In this document: positions 46,192 to 55,758 of the stretch, piece after piece | Layout of the letters: the number at the start of each line of letters is the position of its first letter | How positions within the stretch are numbered: position 1 is the stretch's first letter | NCBI GenBank assembly: GCA_022823405.1 | Contig: JAJDXD010000081.1 | Coordinates: 1 to 56,158, forward strand | From: Gammaproteobacteria bacterium | GTDB taxonomy: Bacteria; Pseudomonadota; Gammaproteobacteria; Arenicellales; JAJDZL01 | Direction of reading: 5' to 3' | DNA length: 56,158 nt | Translations under genes and position numbers: made by a program | Notes under the pieces: model-generated | What the model was told of the DNA's origin: nothing | Databases searched by the model: none | Seen by the model: only the letters and a program-made list of their open reading frames with translations

Positions 46192-46349
46192 GTAATGCTC
46201 GGGAATTTCTTTACCAAGTTAATCAATTGTGCTACGAATTTACTAAAATGATGAACTAGCATTGAATATTTTAGTGGTTCTACTTCGAATATCCGAGAAG
46301 ATATCCAATGCTTTGGAAGCAGTAACGGAATCATATCAATCAAGGGATT

Positions 46350-46362
46350 GCATACAATATAC
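46350..46362. promoter_or_regulatory. operator-like palindrome (site C) between mttB and fdhB
   Basis: GCATACAATATACCAC differs in one base from site B (GTATACAATATACCAC) over 16 bases. The core GCATA-CAA-TATAC is the same dyad as at sites A and B. It lies in the 258-base divergent gap, 88 bases before fdhB and 159 before mttB, so it could control either or both. No strong -35 box is placed around it. Confidence 0.6.
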
Positions 46363-46449
46363 CACTCTCGAAACTGAGTAGAATCGGTTAACCTGACAGG
46401 GGCTGGCTTAAGGTTAGAGCAGTCAGTCAGGTCAGCAAAAAAGAATATT

Positions 46450-48156
46450 ATGATCGCTGATTTGAACAACTTAACGACTCGTCGACGCGGCTACGCGAGA
46501 CCCACTTTTTTACCTAAGGGCCGCCAGGTCGACCCGCAACACAGGGTTCAAGTTCAACAGTTGCTGGGAACCGATGAACTTCGGCGGGACCTGCTGATCG
46601 AATATTTGCACCTGATTCAGGACCGTTATGGCTGTCTGCATTCCGATCATCTTGTTGCTCTCGCATCGTTAATGCAACTTCCTTTGGCGGAAGTCTACGA
46701 GACTGCGACATTCTATGCGCATTTTGATCTCATTACTGAAGATGACAATTTTCCACCACCCATTACTGTTCGAGTCTGCGACAGCCTGACTTGTGAGATG
46801 TTCGGTGCGCAGGAACTGATGGCTCAGTTATTGAAAAATTCGAACTCAGAGGTGCGAGTCGTGCGAGCCCCCTGCATGGGGCGGTGCGATAAGGCACCAG
46901 TCGCCGAAGTCGGTCACAATCATATTGATCACGCAGACGTCAACAGCATCTGCACGGCAATTGATTCAAAAGATCTTCACCCCGTCATCCCGCAATATGA
47001 AAGTTTCGAAGATTATCGCGCCCAAGGTGGATATCAACTGCTTGAGGAGTGCTACCGCGGAGACAGGAGCGCTGATGAATTGGTGTCCATTCTCCAGGAC
47101 TCTCCGCTTCGAGGTCTAGGTGGCGCAGGGTTTCCGACTGGACTTAAGTGGAAAATCGTACGCGGCTACTCAGGTCCCAGGCTGATGGCAGTTAACGCGG
47201 ATGAAGGTGAACCGGGCACATTCAAGGATCGATACTATCTTGAACACGAACCGCACCGTTTTCTGGAAGGAATGGCAATAGCAGCCTGGGTAGTCGAAGC
47301 TGAAACGGTTTACATTTACCTGCGTGATGAGTATCCGGCAGTGCGTGAAATATTACTCACTGAAATTGAAAATGTGAGGCAAGCAGGACTGTTTGGTCAT
47401 TCCAGAGTTGAATTGCGACGTGGAGCAGGTGCCTACATTTGTGGTGAGGAGTCATCGATGATCGAGTCGATCGAGGGTAAGCGCGGATTACCTCGACATC
47501 GTCCGCCTTATGTTGCCGAGTGTGGAATCTTCGGCCGACCGACACTGGTGCAGAATGTTGAAACGCTTTACTGGGTGCGAGACATAGTCGAAAAGGGTGT
47601 TGATTGGTTTGCAAGTCACGGCCGGAACGGTGGGAAAGGCCTTAGAAGCTACTCTGTTTCTGGACGGGTTGCGAAGCCGGGGGTAAAGCTCGCTCCCGCC
47701 GGAGTCACAGTACGTGAACTGATTGAGGAATTTAGCGGCGGCATGTTGCCTGGACACCATTTCAAAGCCTATTTACCTGGTGGTGCTTCAGGTGGCATTC
47801 TTCCGGCATCAATGGACAATTTACCACTCGATTTTGGCACTCTGGATCAGTATGGGTGTTTTGTCGGCTCACATGCGGTTGTTATTTTGAGCGATCAGGA
47901 TAATATGAAAGATGTCGCTCTAAATCTTATGCGGTTTTTTGAGGACGAAAGTTGCGGTCAGTGTACACCATGCCGAGTCGGTACTGAAAAGGCGGTCAAA
48001 CTGATGGAACGCGATGTTTGGCGGGAGGATGTTCTGAATGACATTAGTCAGGCGATGACTGACGCCTCGATCTGTGGATTGGGTCAGGCAGCAGCGAATC
48101 CGCTGCTATCGGTCATCAAGTATTTTGAGGATGATTTGACATGCAAAACGGCGTGA
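46450..48156 (+). CDS. NAD-dependent formate dehydrogenase beta subunit, NuoE-NuoF fusion
   Basis: Diaphorase subunit of 568 residues. The NuoE-like part (about 1-165) has the [2Fe-2S] ligands CDSLTC and CMGRC. The NuoF-like part (about 190-568) has LGGAGFPTGLKW for FMN, NADEGEPGTFKDR for NADH, CGEESSMIESIEG, and the [4Fe-4S] ligands CGQCTPC plus a later cysteine in SICGLG. The fusion and size match Methylorubrum Fdh1B. It passes formate electrons to NAD. It overlaps the catalytic subunit gene by 16 bases. Confidence 0.92.
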   Translation: MIADLNNLTTRRRGYARPTFLPKGRQVDPQHRVQVQQLLGTDELRRDLLIEYLHLIQDRYGCLHSDHLVALASLMQLPLAEVYETATFYAHFDLITEDDNFPPPITVRVCDSLTCEMFGAQELMAQLLKNSNSEVRVVRAPCMGRCDKAPVAEVGHNHIDHADVNSICTAIDSKDLHPVIPQYESFEDYRAQGGYQLLEECYRGDRSADELVSILQDSPLRGLGGAGFPTGLKWKIVRGYSGPRLMAVNADEGEPGTFKDRYYLEHEPHRFLEGMAIAAWVVEAETVYIYLRDEYPAVREILLTEIENVRQAGLFGHSRVELRRGAGAYICGEESSMIESIEGKRGLPRHRPPYVAECGIFGRPTLVQNVETLYWVRDIVEKGVDWFASHGRNGGKGLRSYSVSGRVAKPGVKLAPAGVTVRELIEEFSGGMLPGHHFKAYLPGGASGGILPASMDNLPLDFGTLDQYGCFVGSHAVVILSDQDNMKDVALNLMRFFEDESCGQCTPCRVGTEKAVKLMERDVWREDVLNDISQAMTDASICGLGQAAANPLLSVIKYFEDDLTCKTA

Positions 48157-50903
48157 ATATCAGTTTCCATCTTGACGGAATCGAAGTCGAGGCATCTGCC
48201 GACGAAACCATTTGGCAGGTTGCCAACCGGCATCAGAATCAATTACCACATCTTTGTTATTTGCCAGAACCTGGATATCGGGCAGATGGCAATTGCCGGG
48301 CATGCATGGTGGAGATCGAAGGCGAGCGGGTTCTTGCCGCCTCGTGTATTCGCAAACCTACTGAGGGAATGAAAGTCAAAACCAACAGCCAACGGGCAAA
48401 GTTATCCCGCCAACTGGTATTCGAAATGCTCACCGCTGATCAGCCCGATCAGGAAATTGCACATGATCCTGATTCATGTTTCTGGCAATGGACTCGCGAG
48501 GTTCAACCTGAGATGGGGCGAATGCCGCAACGCAGTTCCCCTTCCCCCGATCGAAGCCATTCAGCAATGGGCGTGTACCTTGATGCGTGCATTCACTGTA
48601 ATCTTTGTGTACGGGCCTGTAGGGAAGTCCAAGTCAACGATGTCATTGGCATGGCCTACAGGGGTCATCATTCGAAAATTGTGTTTGATTTCGATGATCC
48701 GATGGGCAATAGCACCTGTGTTGCTTGTGGTGAGTGTGTGCAAGCCTGTCCCACCGGCGCTCTAATTGAGTCAGCGGTGATAGACAGGGCTGGTGTCAAC
48801 AAACGCATTCCGGTTAGCGAAGTCGAAAGTGTCTGCCCGTACTGCGGTGTGGGTTGCCAAATCCAATACCAAATCAATGAAGACAAGATCATTGCGGTGC
48901 AGGGTAAAGATGGTCCTGCAAACAATAACCGACTCTGTGTCAAAGGCCGATTCGGGTTCGACTATGTTCGTCATCCACACCGTTTGACCAAACCGCTGAT
49001 TCGGCGAGATGGGGTAAGTAAGCATGCAGATGATAAAGTTGATCCTGCCGATCCCTCAAGCCATTTTCGTGAGGCAGAATGGGACGAGGCGCTGGATTTG
49101 GCAGCAGAGGGTTTTAGAAAAATTCTTGAACAATCTGGCTCAACAGGTCTTGCGGGATTTGGTTCCGCCAAAGGCTCAAACGAGGAAGCCTATCTGGTTC
49201 AAAAACTCGTTCGAACAGGATTTGGCACCAATAATGTTGATCACTGTACGCGATTATGTCACGCGTCTTCGGTCGCTGCTCTACTGGAAGGCATTGGTTC
49301 TGGTGCAGTCACCGCACCATTTACTGCCTGTGCGGATTCTGACGTCGTTATCGTCATAGGTGCAAATCCAACCGAGAACCATCCTGTAGCCGCGACATTC
49401 TTCAAGCAGGCCAAGAAAAGAGGTAGCGAACTAATCGTGATGGACCCGCGCGGGACTGTTTTATCTCGACATGCCACCCACATGCTGCAATTCAATCCCG
49501 GTACTGATGTTGCATTACTCAATGCCTTGCTCAATGTCATCATTGAAGAGGAACTCTATGACACAGAATACGTTGGCCGATTTACCGAAGGCTTTGAAAA
49601 TCTGAAGCAACACATCGAGCCATTCACTCCGGAAGAGATGTCATTGATCTGTGGAATTGATGCGGAAACATTGCGTACCGTCGCAAGAAAGTTTGCCAAC
49701 GCGGAGCGTGGCATCATATTTTGGGGAATGGGTATCTCACAGCATACACACGGCACCGACAATGCGCGCTGCCTGATTGCACTGGCAACGATTACCGGTC
49801 ATGTCGGTCGTCCTGGAACAGGTCTTCACCCGTTGCGCGGTCAGAATAACGTACAGGGTGCCTCCGATGCCGGCCTGATCCCAATGGTCTATCCGGATTA
49901 TCAGGCTGTCGACGCGGAAAATATTCGCGCCAAATTTGAAGATGCCTGGGGCACCAGCCTTGATCCGCAAAAGGGATTAACAGTGGTGGAAATTATGGAT
50001 GCAGTTTATGCAGGCGAAATACGCGGCATTTATGTCATGGGCGAAAATCCGGCGATGTCGGACCCGGATGTCCAGCATGCGCGCGAGGCCTTGGCCCGAC
50101 TTGATCATCTGGTCGTGCAGGACCTTTTTATGACCGAGACTGCGTTCCATGCTGATGTTGTGTTGCCTGCTTCGGCTTGGCCCGAAAAGGACGGTACGGT
50201 CACCAATACCAATCGTCAGGTTCAAATGGGTCGAAAGGCACTGTCACTACCTGGTGATGCGAGACAGGACTGGTGGATCATTCAAGAAATAGCCCGTCGA
50301 CTGGGGCTCGATTGGAATTACTCAGGTCCGGACGAAGTTTATGCCGAGATGGCCGAACTGATGCCGTCGCTCGACAATATCTCCTGGCAACGGCTGGCAG
50401 ATGAGAGCTCGGTAACCTATCCCTGCGATGCGCCGGATGTTGCTGGAAACGATATCGTGTTTGGTGATGGATTTCCGACTGGAACTGGGCGCGCAAGACT
50501 TGTACCAACAACTTATACGCTCCCAGACGAGCAGCCTGATGATCAGTATCCAATGATTTTGACGACTGGTCGGCAACTGGAGCATTGGCATACGGGGTCG
50601 ATGACACGTCGCAGTTCAATATTGAACGAGATCGAACCGGAAGCTGTGGCCAGTCTCTCACCGAGTCAGTTGGAGATGCTTGAAATTCAGCCAGGAGAAA
50701 TGGTCAGCATTAAGACTCGGCGCGGCAAAATTGAAATCATGACTCGAAGTGACAGTGCGGTGCCTGAAGGGGTTGTATTCATCCCGTTCTGCTATACCGA
50801 AGCTGCGGCCAATCTTTTGACCAATCCCGCTTTGGATCCGATCGGTAAGATTCCAGAGTTTAAATTTTGTGCGGTGCGCGTTGACAAATTACCGGTCGTG
50901 TAG
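48141..50903 (+). CDS. NAD-dependent formate dehydrogenase catalytic alpha subunit
   Basis: Mo/W-bis-MGD formate dehydrogenase of 920 residues. An N-terminal [2Fe-2S] domain (CRACMVEIEG) is followed by two [4Fe-4S] motifs, CIHCNLCVRAC and CVACGECVQAC, then the catalytic-domain cluster CPYCGVGC. The active site DHCTRLCHASSV has cysteine, not selenocysteine, as metal ligand. The C-terminal domain (GRQLEHWHTGSMTRRS) binds the cofactor. It oxidises formate to CO2 in the cytoplasm with the upstream subunit. No fdhD or cofactor genes are in the window. Confidence 0.94.
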   Translation: MQNGVNISFHLDGIEVEASADETIWQVANRHQNQLPHLCYLPEPGYRADGNCRACMVEIEGERVLAASCIRKPTEGMKVKTNSQRAKLSRQLVFEMLTADQPDQEIAHDPDSCFWQWTREVQPEMGRMPQRSSPSPDRSHSAMGVYLDACIHCNLCVRACREVQVNDVIGMAYRGHHSKIVFDFDDPMGNSTCVACGECVQACPTGALIESAVIDRAGVNKRIPVSEVESVCPYCGVGCQIQYQINEDKIIAVQGKDGPANNNRLCVKGRFGFDYVRHPHRLTKPLIRRDGVSKHADDKVDPADPSSHFREAEWDEALDLAAEGFRKILEQSGSTGLAGFGSAKGSNEEAYLVQKLVRTGFGTNNVDHCTRLCHASSVAALLEGIGSGAVTAPFTACADSDVVIVIGANPTENHPVAATFFKQAKKRGSELIVMDPRGTVLSRHATHMLQFNPGTDVALLNALLNVIIEEELYDTEYVGRFTEGFENLKQHIEPFTPEEMSLICGIDAETLRTVARKFANAERGIIFWGMGISQHTHGTDNARCLIALATITGHVGRPGTGLHPLRGQNNVQGASDAGLIPMVYPDYQAVDAENIRAKFEDAWGTSLDPQKGLTVVEIMDAVYAGEIRGIYVMGENPAMSDPDVQHAREALARLDHLVVQDLFMTETAFHADVVLPASAWPEKDGTVTNTNRQVQMGRKALSLPGDARQDWWIIQEIARRLGLDWNYSGPDEVYAEMAELMPSLDNISWQRLADESSVTYPCDAPDVAGNDIVFGDGFPTGTGRARLVPTTYTLPDEQPDDQYPMILTTGRQLEHWHTGSMTRRSSILNEIEPEAVASLSPSQLEMLEIQPGEMVSIKTRRGKIEIMTRSDSAVPEGVVFIPFCYTEAAANLLTNPALDPIGKIPEFKFCAVRVDKLPVV

Positions 50904-50950
50904 AACACTAACTTTTCAGAGTGTCACTTACTGTCGAGAGGGTGGTTTTC

Positions 50951-50972
50951 GGCTCCGTGTGATTGAGGAGCC
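50951..50972. terminator. hairpin between convergent fdhA and formyl-THF hydrolase-like gene
   Basis: GGCTCC and GGAGCC form a 6-bp stem with a 10-base loop in the 101-base convergent gap. There is no clean T-run on either side. It could end transcription from both directions, but the evidence is moderate at best. Confidence 0.35.
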
Positions 50973-51004
50973 ACCTGCACAATTTCTACAGAATTGGGTC
51001 TGAA

Positions 51005-51916
51005 TTACTCGCCCAACTTGTCGCCAGATTTGATTTTGGACTCCTCAGCGAATTCCTGCGCGGAGACCTTACCCGCATTACCGCGTAGGCGTTGCACTAC
51101 AATTTCACCACCTTTAGCAGCGATGTGGATGCCCTGCTCAGTAATGTCTGCCACAGTGCCGGGAGCACTGTTGGATTCGCTGGATTTGTAGCAGTCGTAG
51201 ACTCTAACGACTCCACCTTGATAAATCGTCCAGGCGCCAGGTTGCGGATTGGTTCCTCGAATCAGGTTGTACACCTGGTCCACTGGTTTATTCCAATCAA
51301 TGATCGCATCATTCTTTCCGCACCAGCCCTCATAACTGCCAGCGTTTGGATTTTGTGGAATACTCGGTGCGGTGCCATTTTTCACCATGTCCAGCGCTTC
51401 AATCATGGCATCGACGCCAAGCGGAAACAATTTGTTGAAATAAAGACTTCCTAGGGTGTCATCAGGTTTGATATTAACCTTCTTTTGCAGCAAAATCGGT
51501 CCTGTATCCAAGCCATCGTCAGGCCAGAATATTGTTAATCCGGTTTTTCGCTTACCCTGAATAATCGGCCAGTTAATGGAACTTGGCCCCTTGTGGTCCG
51601 GCAGCAGGGAAGGGTGGTACTGAATCGATCCGTACTTTGGAATATTGAGAACGTAGGATGGAACGATCAGTGTTACGTATGCCATGATGCAAAGATCGGC
51701 GTTGTGCGAACTCATAGAATCCGCAGCTTCCTGAGCTTTGTAAGATGCTGGCTGCAACACAGGAATGCCTGCCTGCTCAGCTGCCTGTTTCAGTGGGTCG
51801 GGTCTACTTCCGCTATCTGGTGCGCAATAGACGGCGACCACATTTTCACCCCGTTCCAACAAACGTTCGAGGACAGACTGACCGAACGCCTGCTGACCAT
51901 GGACAATTAGTCTCAT
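51005..51916 (-). CDS. stand-alone 10-formyltetrahydrofolate hydrolase/formyltransferase domain protein (ALDH1L N-terminal type)
   Basis: A 303-residue protein matching the hydrolase domain of 10-formyl-THF dehydrogenase (ALDH1L). The catalytic His101 (SIQYHPSLLP) and Asp137 (WPDDGLDTG) have the same 36-residue spacing as His106/Asp142 of ALDH1L1. The C-terminal OB-like domain includes IDWNKPVDQVYNLIRGTNP. The aldehyde dehydrogenase part is absent. Expected activity is release of formate from 10-formyl-THF, or formyl transfer to another acceptor. AAGGAGA precedes ATG 51916. It is last in the operon, 11 bases after the CoA-transferase gene. Confidence 0.8.
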   Translation of the reverse strand: MRLIVHGQQAFGQSVLERLLERGENVVAVYCAPDSGSRPDPLKQAAEQAGIPVLQPASYKAQEAADSMSSHNADLCIMAYVTLIVPSYVLNIPKYGSIQYHPSLLPDHKGPSSINWPIIQGKRKTGLTIFWPDDGLDTGPILLQKKVNIKPDDTLGSLYFNKLFPLGVDAMIEALDMVKNGTAPSIPQNPNAGSYEGWCGKNDAIIDWNKPVDQVYNLIRGTNPQPGAWTIYQGGVVRVYDCYKSSESNSAPGTVADITEQGIHIAAKGGEIVVQRLRGNAGKVSAQEFAEESKIKSGDKLGE

Positions 51917-51927
51917 CTTGAATCTCC

Positions 51928-53169
51928 TTAGACGGCACCCGCCTCTCGGAGTGTTTCAATCTCACTTTCGTTGTAGCCCAGCACATCGGTCAAAACTTCA
52001 TCGGTGTGTTCGCCAAGCAGCGGTGAGCGTATTACCTCAGTTGGAGAGTTCGATAGCTTAATCGGGTTACCGACCGTTCGGTATTTTCCGCGTTCTGGAT
52101 GATCTACCTCGACTACTGTGCCAGTTTTCATTAGGGCCTCTTCGTTAATCAATTCTTCAATCGATAGAATCGGACCGCAGGGGACATTTAGTGGGTTAAG
52201 AGTTTCCATGACTTCGAATTTAGTTTTTGTCTTGGTCCACTCTTCAATCATTGCAAAACACTGATCCAATTTTGGCAGTCGAACCTGAGGGGTCGACCAT
52301 TCAGGATCGTCAATCAACTCCTCACGCCCAATGACACGCATCAGGTGAGCCCAGCCTGGAGGTTGAATGATGACGTATACGTAGTCATTCGGCCCGCCAG
52401 GTTTGGTTTTGACTGCCCAGCCGGGTTGCCCGCCGCCCGATGCGTTTCCGCTTCTCGGTACGGAACTTCCGAATTCACCATTCGGGTATTGAGGGTATTC
52501 AGTCAACGGTCCGTGCTGCAGGCGCTGCTGATCGCGGAACTTCACGCGGCACAGATTCATCACACCATCCTGCATGGCGCACTCCACTCGCTGACCGAGC
52601 CCGGTCGATTGTCGATGCACCAATGCAGCCAGAATGCCGATAGCCAGATGAAGTCCGGTACCTGTATCACCGATCTGTGCGCCTGTCACGGTTGGCGGGC
52701 CATCATCAAAACCAGTGGTGCTGGCTGAACCACCTGTGCATTGAGCGACATTTTCGTAAACCTTGCAGTCCTGATACGGACCTTTTCCAAAGCCCTTTAC
52801 GGACGCGTAAATGATTCCGGGGTTGATTTCATGAATCTTTTCCCAGGGAAATCCCATTCGATCCAAGGCTCCTGGAGCAAAGTTTTCCACGAGTACGTCG
52901 CAACAGCGAAGAAGACGTTCAAAAACCTCTTTACCCTTTTCGTTTTTAGTGTCAAGAGTAATTGAGCGCTTATTGTGGTTCAGCATCGTGAAGTAAAGAC
53001 TGTCGACATCGGGAATGTCTCGCAGTTGACCGCGAGTTGCATCACCGACACCAGCTCGTTCGACCTTGATTACATCTGCTCCAAACCATGCGAGCAGTTG
53101 GGTGCAGGTTGGACCCGATTGAACATGTGTCATGTCCAGGATGCGAACGCCTTCCAAGGCTTTACTCAT
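51928..53169 (-). CDS. frc: formyl-CoA transferase (class III CoA transferase)
   Basis: CaiB/Frc-family enzyme of 413 residues. It aligns closely by eye with Oxalobacter Frc: [14 protein letters not shown] at the N-terminus, catalytic Asp168 in [12 protein letters not shown] (Asp169 in Oxalobacter), and the loop [11 protein letters not shown]. Residue 48 is glutamine, as in E. coli YfdW, where Oxalobacter has tryptophan. It transfers CoA from formyl-CoA to oxalate or a related acid, releasing formate. ATG 53169 follows GGGGAGA. Middle gene of the lyase-frc-hydrolase operon. Acceptor acid not certain. Confidence 0.87.
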   Translation of the reverse strand: MSKALEGVRILDMTHVQSGPTCTQLLAWFGADVIKVERAGVGDATRGQLRDIPDVDSLYFTMLNHNKRSITLDTKNEKGKEVFERLLRCCDVLVENFAPGALDRMGFPWEKIHEINPGIIYASVKGFGKGPYQDCKVYENVAQCTGGSASTTGFDDGPPTVTGAQIGDTGTGLHLAIGILAALVHRQSTGLGQRVECAMQDGVMNLCRVKFRDQQRLQHGPLTEYPQYPNGEFGSSVPRSGNASGGGQPGWAVKTKPGGPNDYVYVIIQPPGWAHLMRVIGREELIDDPEWSTPQVRLPKLDQCFAMIEEWTKTKTKFEVMETLNPLNVPCGPILSIEELINEEALMKTGTVVEVDHPERGKYRTVGNPIKLSNSPTEVIRSPLLGEHTDEVLTDVLGYNESEIETLREAGAV

Positions 53170-53204
53170 TGAAATTCTCCCCAAATTTAATTGAATACAA
53201 AGAG

Positions 53205-54938
53205 TTACTTATACATCGTTTGAGCCTTGGTCCCGGGAGCATATTCAGAGGGATCAACCCAGATGTTGATTACAGCAGACAGTCCTGATTTGTGGACTTG
53301 CTCTCTTGCGCGCAGCAGGGCAGGTTTTATTTGACTGGGATCGTGTACTTCTTCACCATAGCCGCCCAGCATTTCGGCAAACCGGGAAAAGGGTACATCA
53401 CCTAACAGGTTGCCGACATCGCCGCGTTCGACCCCATACTTGGCAATTTGACCATATCTGATCTGGTTCATCGCACTGTTGTTTCCGATCACTGCAATAT
53501 AAGGCGCACCAAACCGATTGGCTGTTTCCATATCGAAAGCCGTCATGCCAAATGAGCCGTCTCCATAATAGCAGAGCACCTCTTTGTGCGGATGGGCAAG
53601 TTTGGATGCCATGGAAAAAGATGTTCCGACACCAAGTGTTCCAAGGGGTCCCGGATCCATCCAGTGTCCCGGTGTGCGCGGTTGCACGGCCTGGGCAGAA
53701 ATGGTTACGACATCTCCACCATCACCAATGTAAATTGTGTCTTCAGTGAGAAAGTTGTTAATCTCCCACGCTACCCGATATGGATGAATGGGTTTGCGAT
53801 CCGACATAAACAGCTTCATGAGGTTTTGTGTTCGTTCATGTTCTTCCGCTCTCAGATTGTTCAGCCAGCTTTTTCGTCCTGTGGTATTGGCAGCTGTGTT
53901 GCTTCCTGCAGCTTCGGTTACAGCACTAAGAATAGTGCCAGGATGACCAACAAGTCCTAGTGATATATCACGATTCTTACCAACTGTTCGGTAGTCCATA
54001 TCGATTTGAACCACAATTGCCTCGGAACGAAGCCTTCTTCCATATCCCATACGAAAATCAAATGGCGTTCCCACTATCAGAATCAGATCTGCATTGTTGA
54101 ATGCAGATCGTCGTGTTCGGTGAAAGTGGTTGACATCACCCGGAGGTAGTGTGCCGCGCGCCGAGCCATTAAAGTATGCCGGCAAATTGAAAGCACGGAT
54201 AAATTCAATAGCGGCATCGGTTGAACCGGAGGTCCAGACTTGGGTACCAAACAGGACACAAGGACTTTTAGCATTGGCTAGGAGACCAGCCAATTTGTCA
54301 ATATCTGCCGGATCGCCTAGTGCACTGGTAGATGCGCGGTAAGCGTTTGGACTTGGAATTCGAGCGTCTTTCAGATCAATTTCTGCATCAAGAATATCGC
54401 GGGGTATTTCGAGGTACGACGGTCCAGGTGCGCCATTGTGACTTTCCCTGCAAGCCATGGAAACCATATCGGCGATGCGTTCGGTACTACGTACCCCCGC
54501 AGAGAATTTGGTGATGGGTGCCATCAAATCAACATGTGGCAGATCCTGCAAAGATCCCATTTTGTGTTGGCTGAGTGCGCCTTGACCACCGATATGCAGA
54601 ACGGGACTTTCGGCTCGAAAGGCATTGGCAATGCCAGTGACTGCATTGGTACAGCCAGGTCCAGCTGTGGTTACCACGCAACCAGTCTTGAGCGTCTGCC
54701 TGGCGTAACCATCTGCAGCATGTGCTGCAACCTGTTCGTGTCGGACATCAATGATACGTATGCCTTCGTCGATGCAGCCATCGTAGATGTCGATGATATG
54801 ACCGCCACATAGTGTGAATATTGTGTCAATGCCCTCATTTTTCAGGGCTTTGGCGACCAGATGACCGCCAGAAATTTTGTTCGAATCCGCAGCGACTACC
54901 GGTTGCTTTACGGTCTCGCTCGCTACTGCTTGAGCCAT
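53205..54938 (-). CDS. TPP-dependent 2-hydroxyacyl-CoA lyase / oxalyl-CoA decarboxylase-like enzyme
   Basis: Thiamine-diphosphate enzyme of 577 residues with the three-domain acetolactate-synthase fold. Glu68 in [17 protein letters not shown] activates TPP, and [20 protein letters not shown] begins the metal/TPP motif that ends with NN. It lacks the Y-E-E-M-D stretch of Oxalobacter oxalyl-CoA decarboxylase and has [13 protein letters not shown], closer to HACL/ILVBL lyases that release formyl-CoA from 2-hydroxyacyl-CoA. Leading the frc operon, it most likely makes or uses formyl-CoA. Substrate, oxalyl-CoA or a 2-hydroxyacyl-CoA, is open. Confidence 0.78.
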   Translation of the reverse strand: MAQAVASETVKQPVVAADSNKISGGHLVAKALKNEGIDTIFTLCGGHIIDIYDGCIDEGIRIIDVRHEQVAAHAADGYARQTLKTGCVVTTAGPGCTNAVTGIANAFRAESPVLHIGGQGALSQHKMGSLQDLPHVDLMAPITKFSAGVRSTERIADMVSMACRESHNGAPGPSYLEIPRDILDAEIDLKDARIPSPNAYRASTSALGDPADIDKLAGLLANAKSPCVLFGTQVWTSGSTDAAIEFIRAFNLPAYFNGSARGTLPPGDVNHFHRTRRSAFNNADLILIVGTPFDFRMGYGRRLRSEAIVVQIDMDYRTVGKNRDISLGLVGHPGTILSAVTEAAGSNTAANTTGRKSWLNNLRAEEHERTQNLMKLFMSDRKPIHPYRVAWEINNFLTEDTIYIGDGGDVVTISAQAVQPRTPGHWMDPGPLGTLGVGTSFSMASKLAHPHKEVLCYYGDGSFGMTAFDMETANRFGAPYIAVIGNNSAMNQIRYGQIAKYGVERGDVGNLLGDVPFSRFAEMLGGYGEEVHDPSQIKPALLRAREQVHKSGLSAVINIWVDPSEYAPGTKAQTMYK

Positions 54939-54984
54939 TAATCTTCCCCCGAGTTTTGTGAATAATTAGGCTGTTCTTTGGATT

Positions 54985-55020
54985 GTATACAATATACCAC
55001 ACGTCTGTGTATCCTGTCAA
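54985..55020 (-). promoter_or_regulatory. promoter with overlapping operator-like palindrome (site B) for the lyase-frc operon
   Basis: On the minus strand TTGACA (55015-55020) and TATATT (54991-54996) are separated by 18 bases, a good sigma-70 promoter about 55 bases before the ATG. The palindrome GTATA-CAA-TATAC at 54985-54997 covers the -10 box, and ATTGTATACAAT is a second perfect dyad in the same place. A bound protein would block RNA polymerase, so repression is the expected mode. Confidence 0.7.
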
Positions 55021-55728
55021 TAGTGTGTCTTGGTTCAATACATAGGAGACAAATCAAGTAGCCAATGCGGTTGTTTTGAAGTGCATTGAATTTAGTTCCA
55101 TCGGCCGTGAGTTGGGCGAGAGCCTGGCGTAATCGGTAGTGATTGTAATGGTGCTAGAATCGTGCCTGTTCCAGGCTGAGGCAATGCAACATTCGAATCA
55201 CCGAATAAAACGGGTAGAATGCGTTGCATCTGGTGCCGTTCATGCACCACACAGCCATTCAATTTAGACGATTTTGGCGATATTAAAGAACGGGCGATGT
55301 TCAGAATTTGATCAGCAATTTCAAATTCGGCTATGAAATTGTTGCCGCCTTCCGTCCAAATACTCAAATGGTTGATCCAGATCATCTGACCGGGCTATTG
55401 GGACTTGACCGCGGCGCGCTAGTTTTGGGTATGGCGCTTGTAAAGAACGGTTTAGTTTTTCTCAGCAGTTGCGAAGTAAATTACCCGCTATGGCTTTGCT
55501 AATAGGCTCCGATGTATGAACAGAAATGTAACATCATTTCACGACTTCGCACCTTAACCCTATAAGTTTCCCATGCAGCAGATCACAGTCATACAGCTAA
55601 GGCACTGAATTTTCAAAACCAATCAAGTTGTCATCGAACTCGAAATGACAAGTAACTGGAATGATTTACTTTACAAGCCAAGCCTAAACCAAATAGCCTA
55701 AAACTACATTTTTGTGAAAAACAAGATC
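55021..55728. other. about 700 bases without a convincing gene
   Basis: Frames of 97 codons (55092-55385, minus) and 64 codons (55308-55502, plus) overlap each other and match nothing I know. The plus frame contains a G+C-rich stretch, PDHLTGLLGLDRGALVLGMA, that could be a remnant of coding sequence. zapA and the 6S RNA gene, often next to the ZapB-like gene in gammaproteobacteria, were looked for and not seen. Confidence 0.4.
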
Positions 55729-55749
55729 TGGGATTGAAATCCCATTTTT
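55729..55749 (+). terminator. Rho-independent terminator-like hairpin
   Basis: TGGGAT and ATCCCA pair around a TGAA tetraloop and are followed by TTTTT, a compact intrinsic terminator for plus-strand transcription. No plus-strand gene is recognised upstream. Its stem also sits 10 bases beyond the minus-strand ZapB-like stop, so it may serve that gene less efficiently. Confidence 0.5.
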
Positions 55750-55758
55750 CCAAAACCT

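Noticed and set aside
53205..54938. Acetolactate synthase (ilvB) call for the TPP enzyme
   Set aside because: No ilvN or ilvC nearby, and the operon with formyl-CoA transferase plus the HACL-like LQDLPHVDL segment favours an acyl-CoA lyase.
55092..55385. 97-codon minus-strand frame upstream of the lyase operon
   Set aside because: No family resemblance, no ribosome binding site, and an overlapping plus-strand frame of equal quality.
55500..55758. Possible 6S RNA next to the ZapB-like gene
   Set aside because: The expected long closing stem and central bubble were not found on either strand; only a small terminator hairpin is present.
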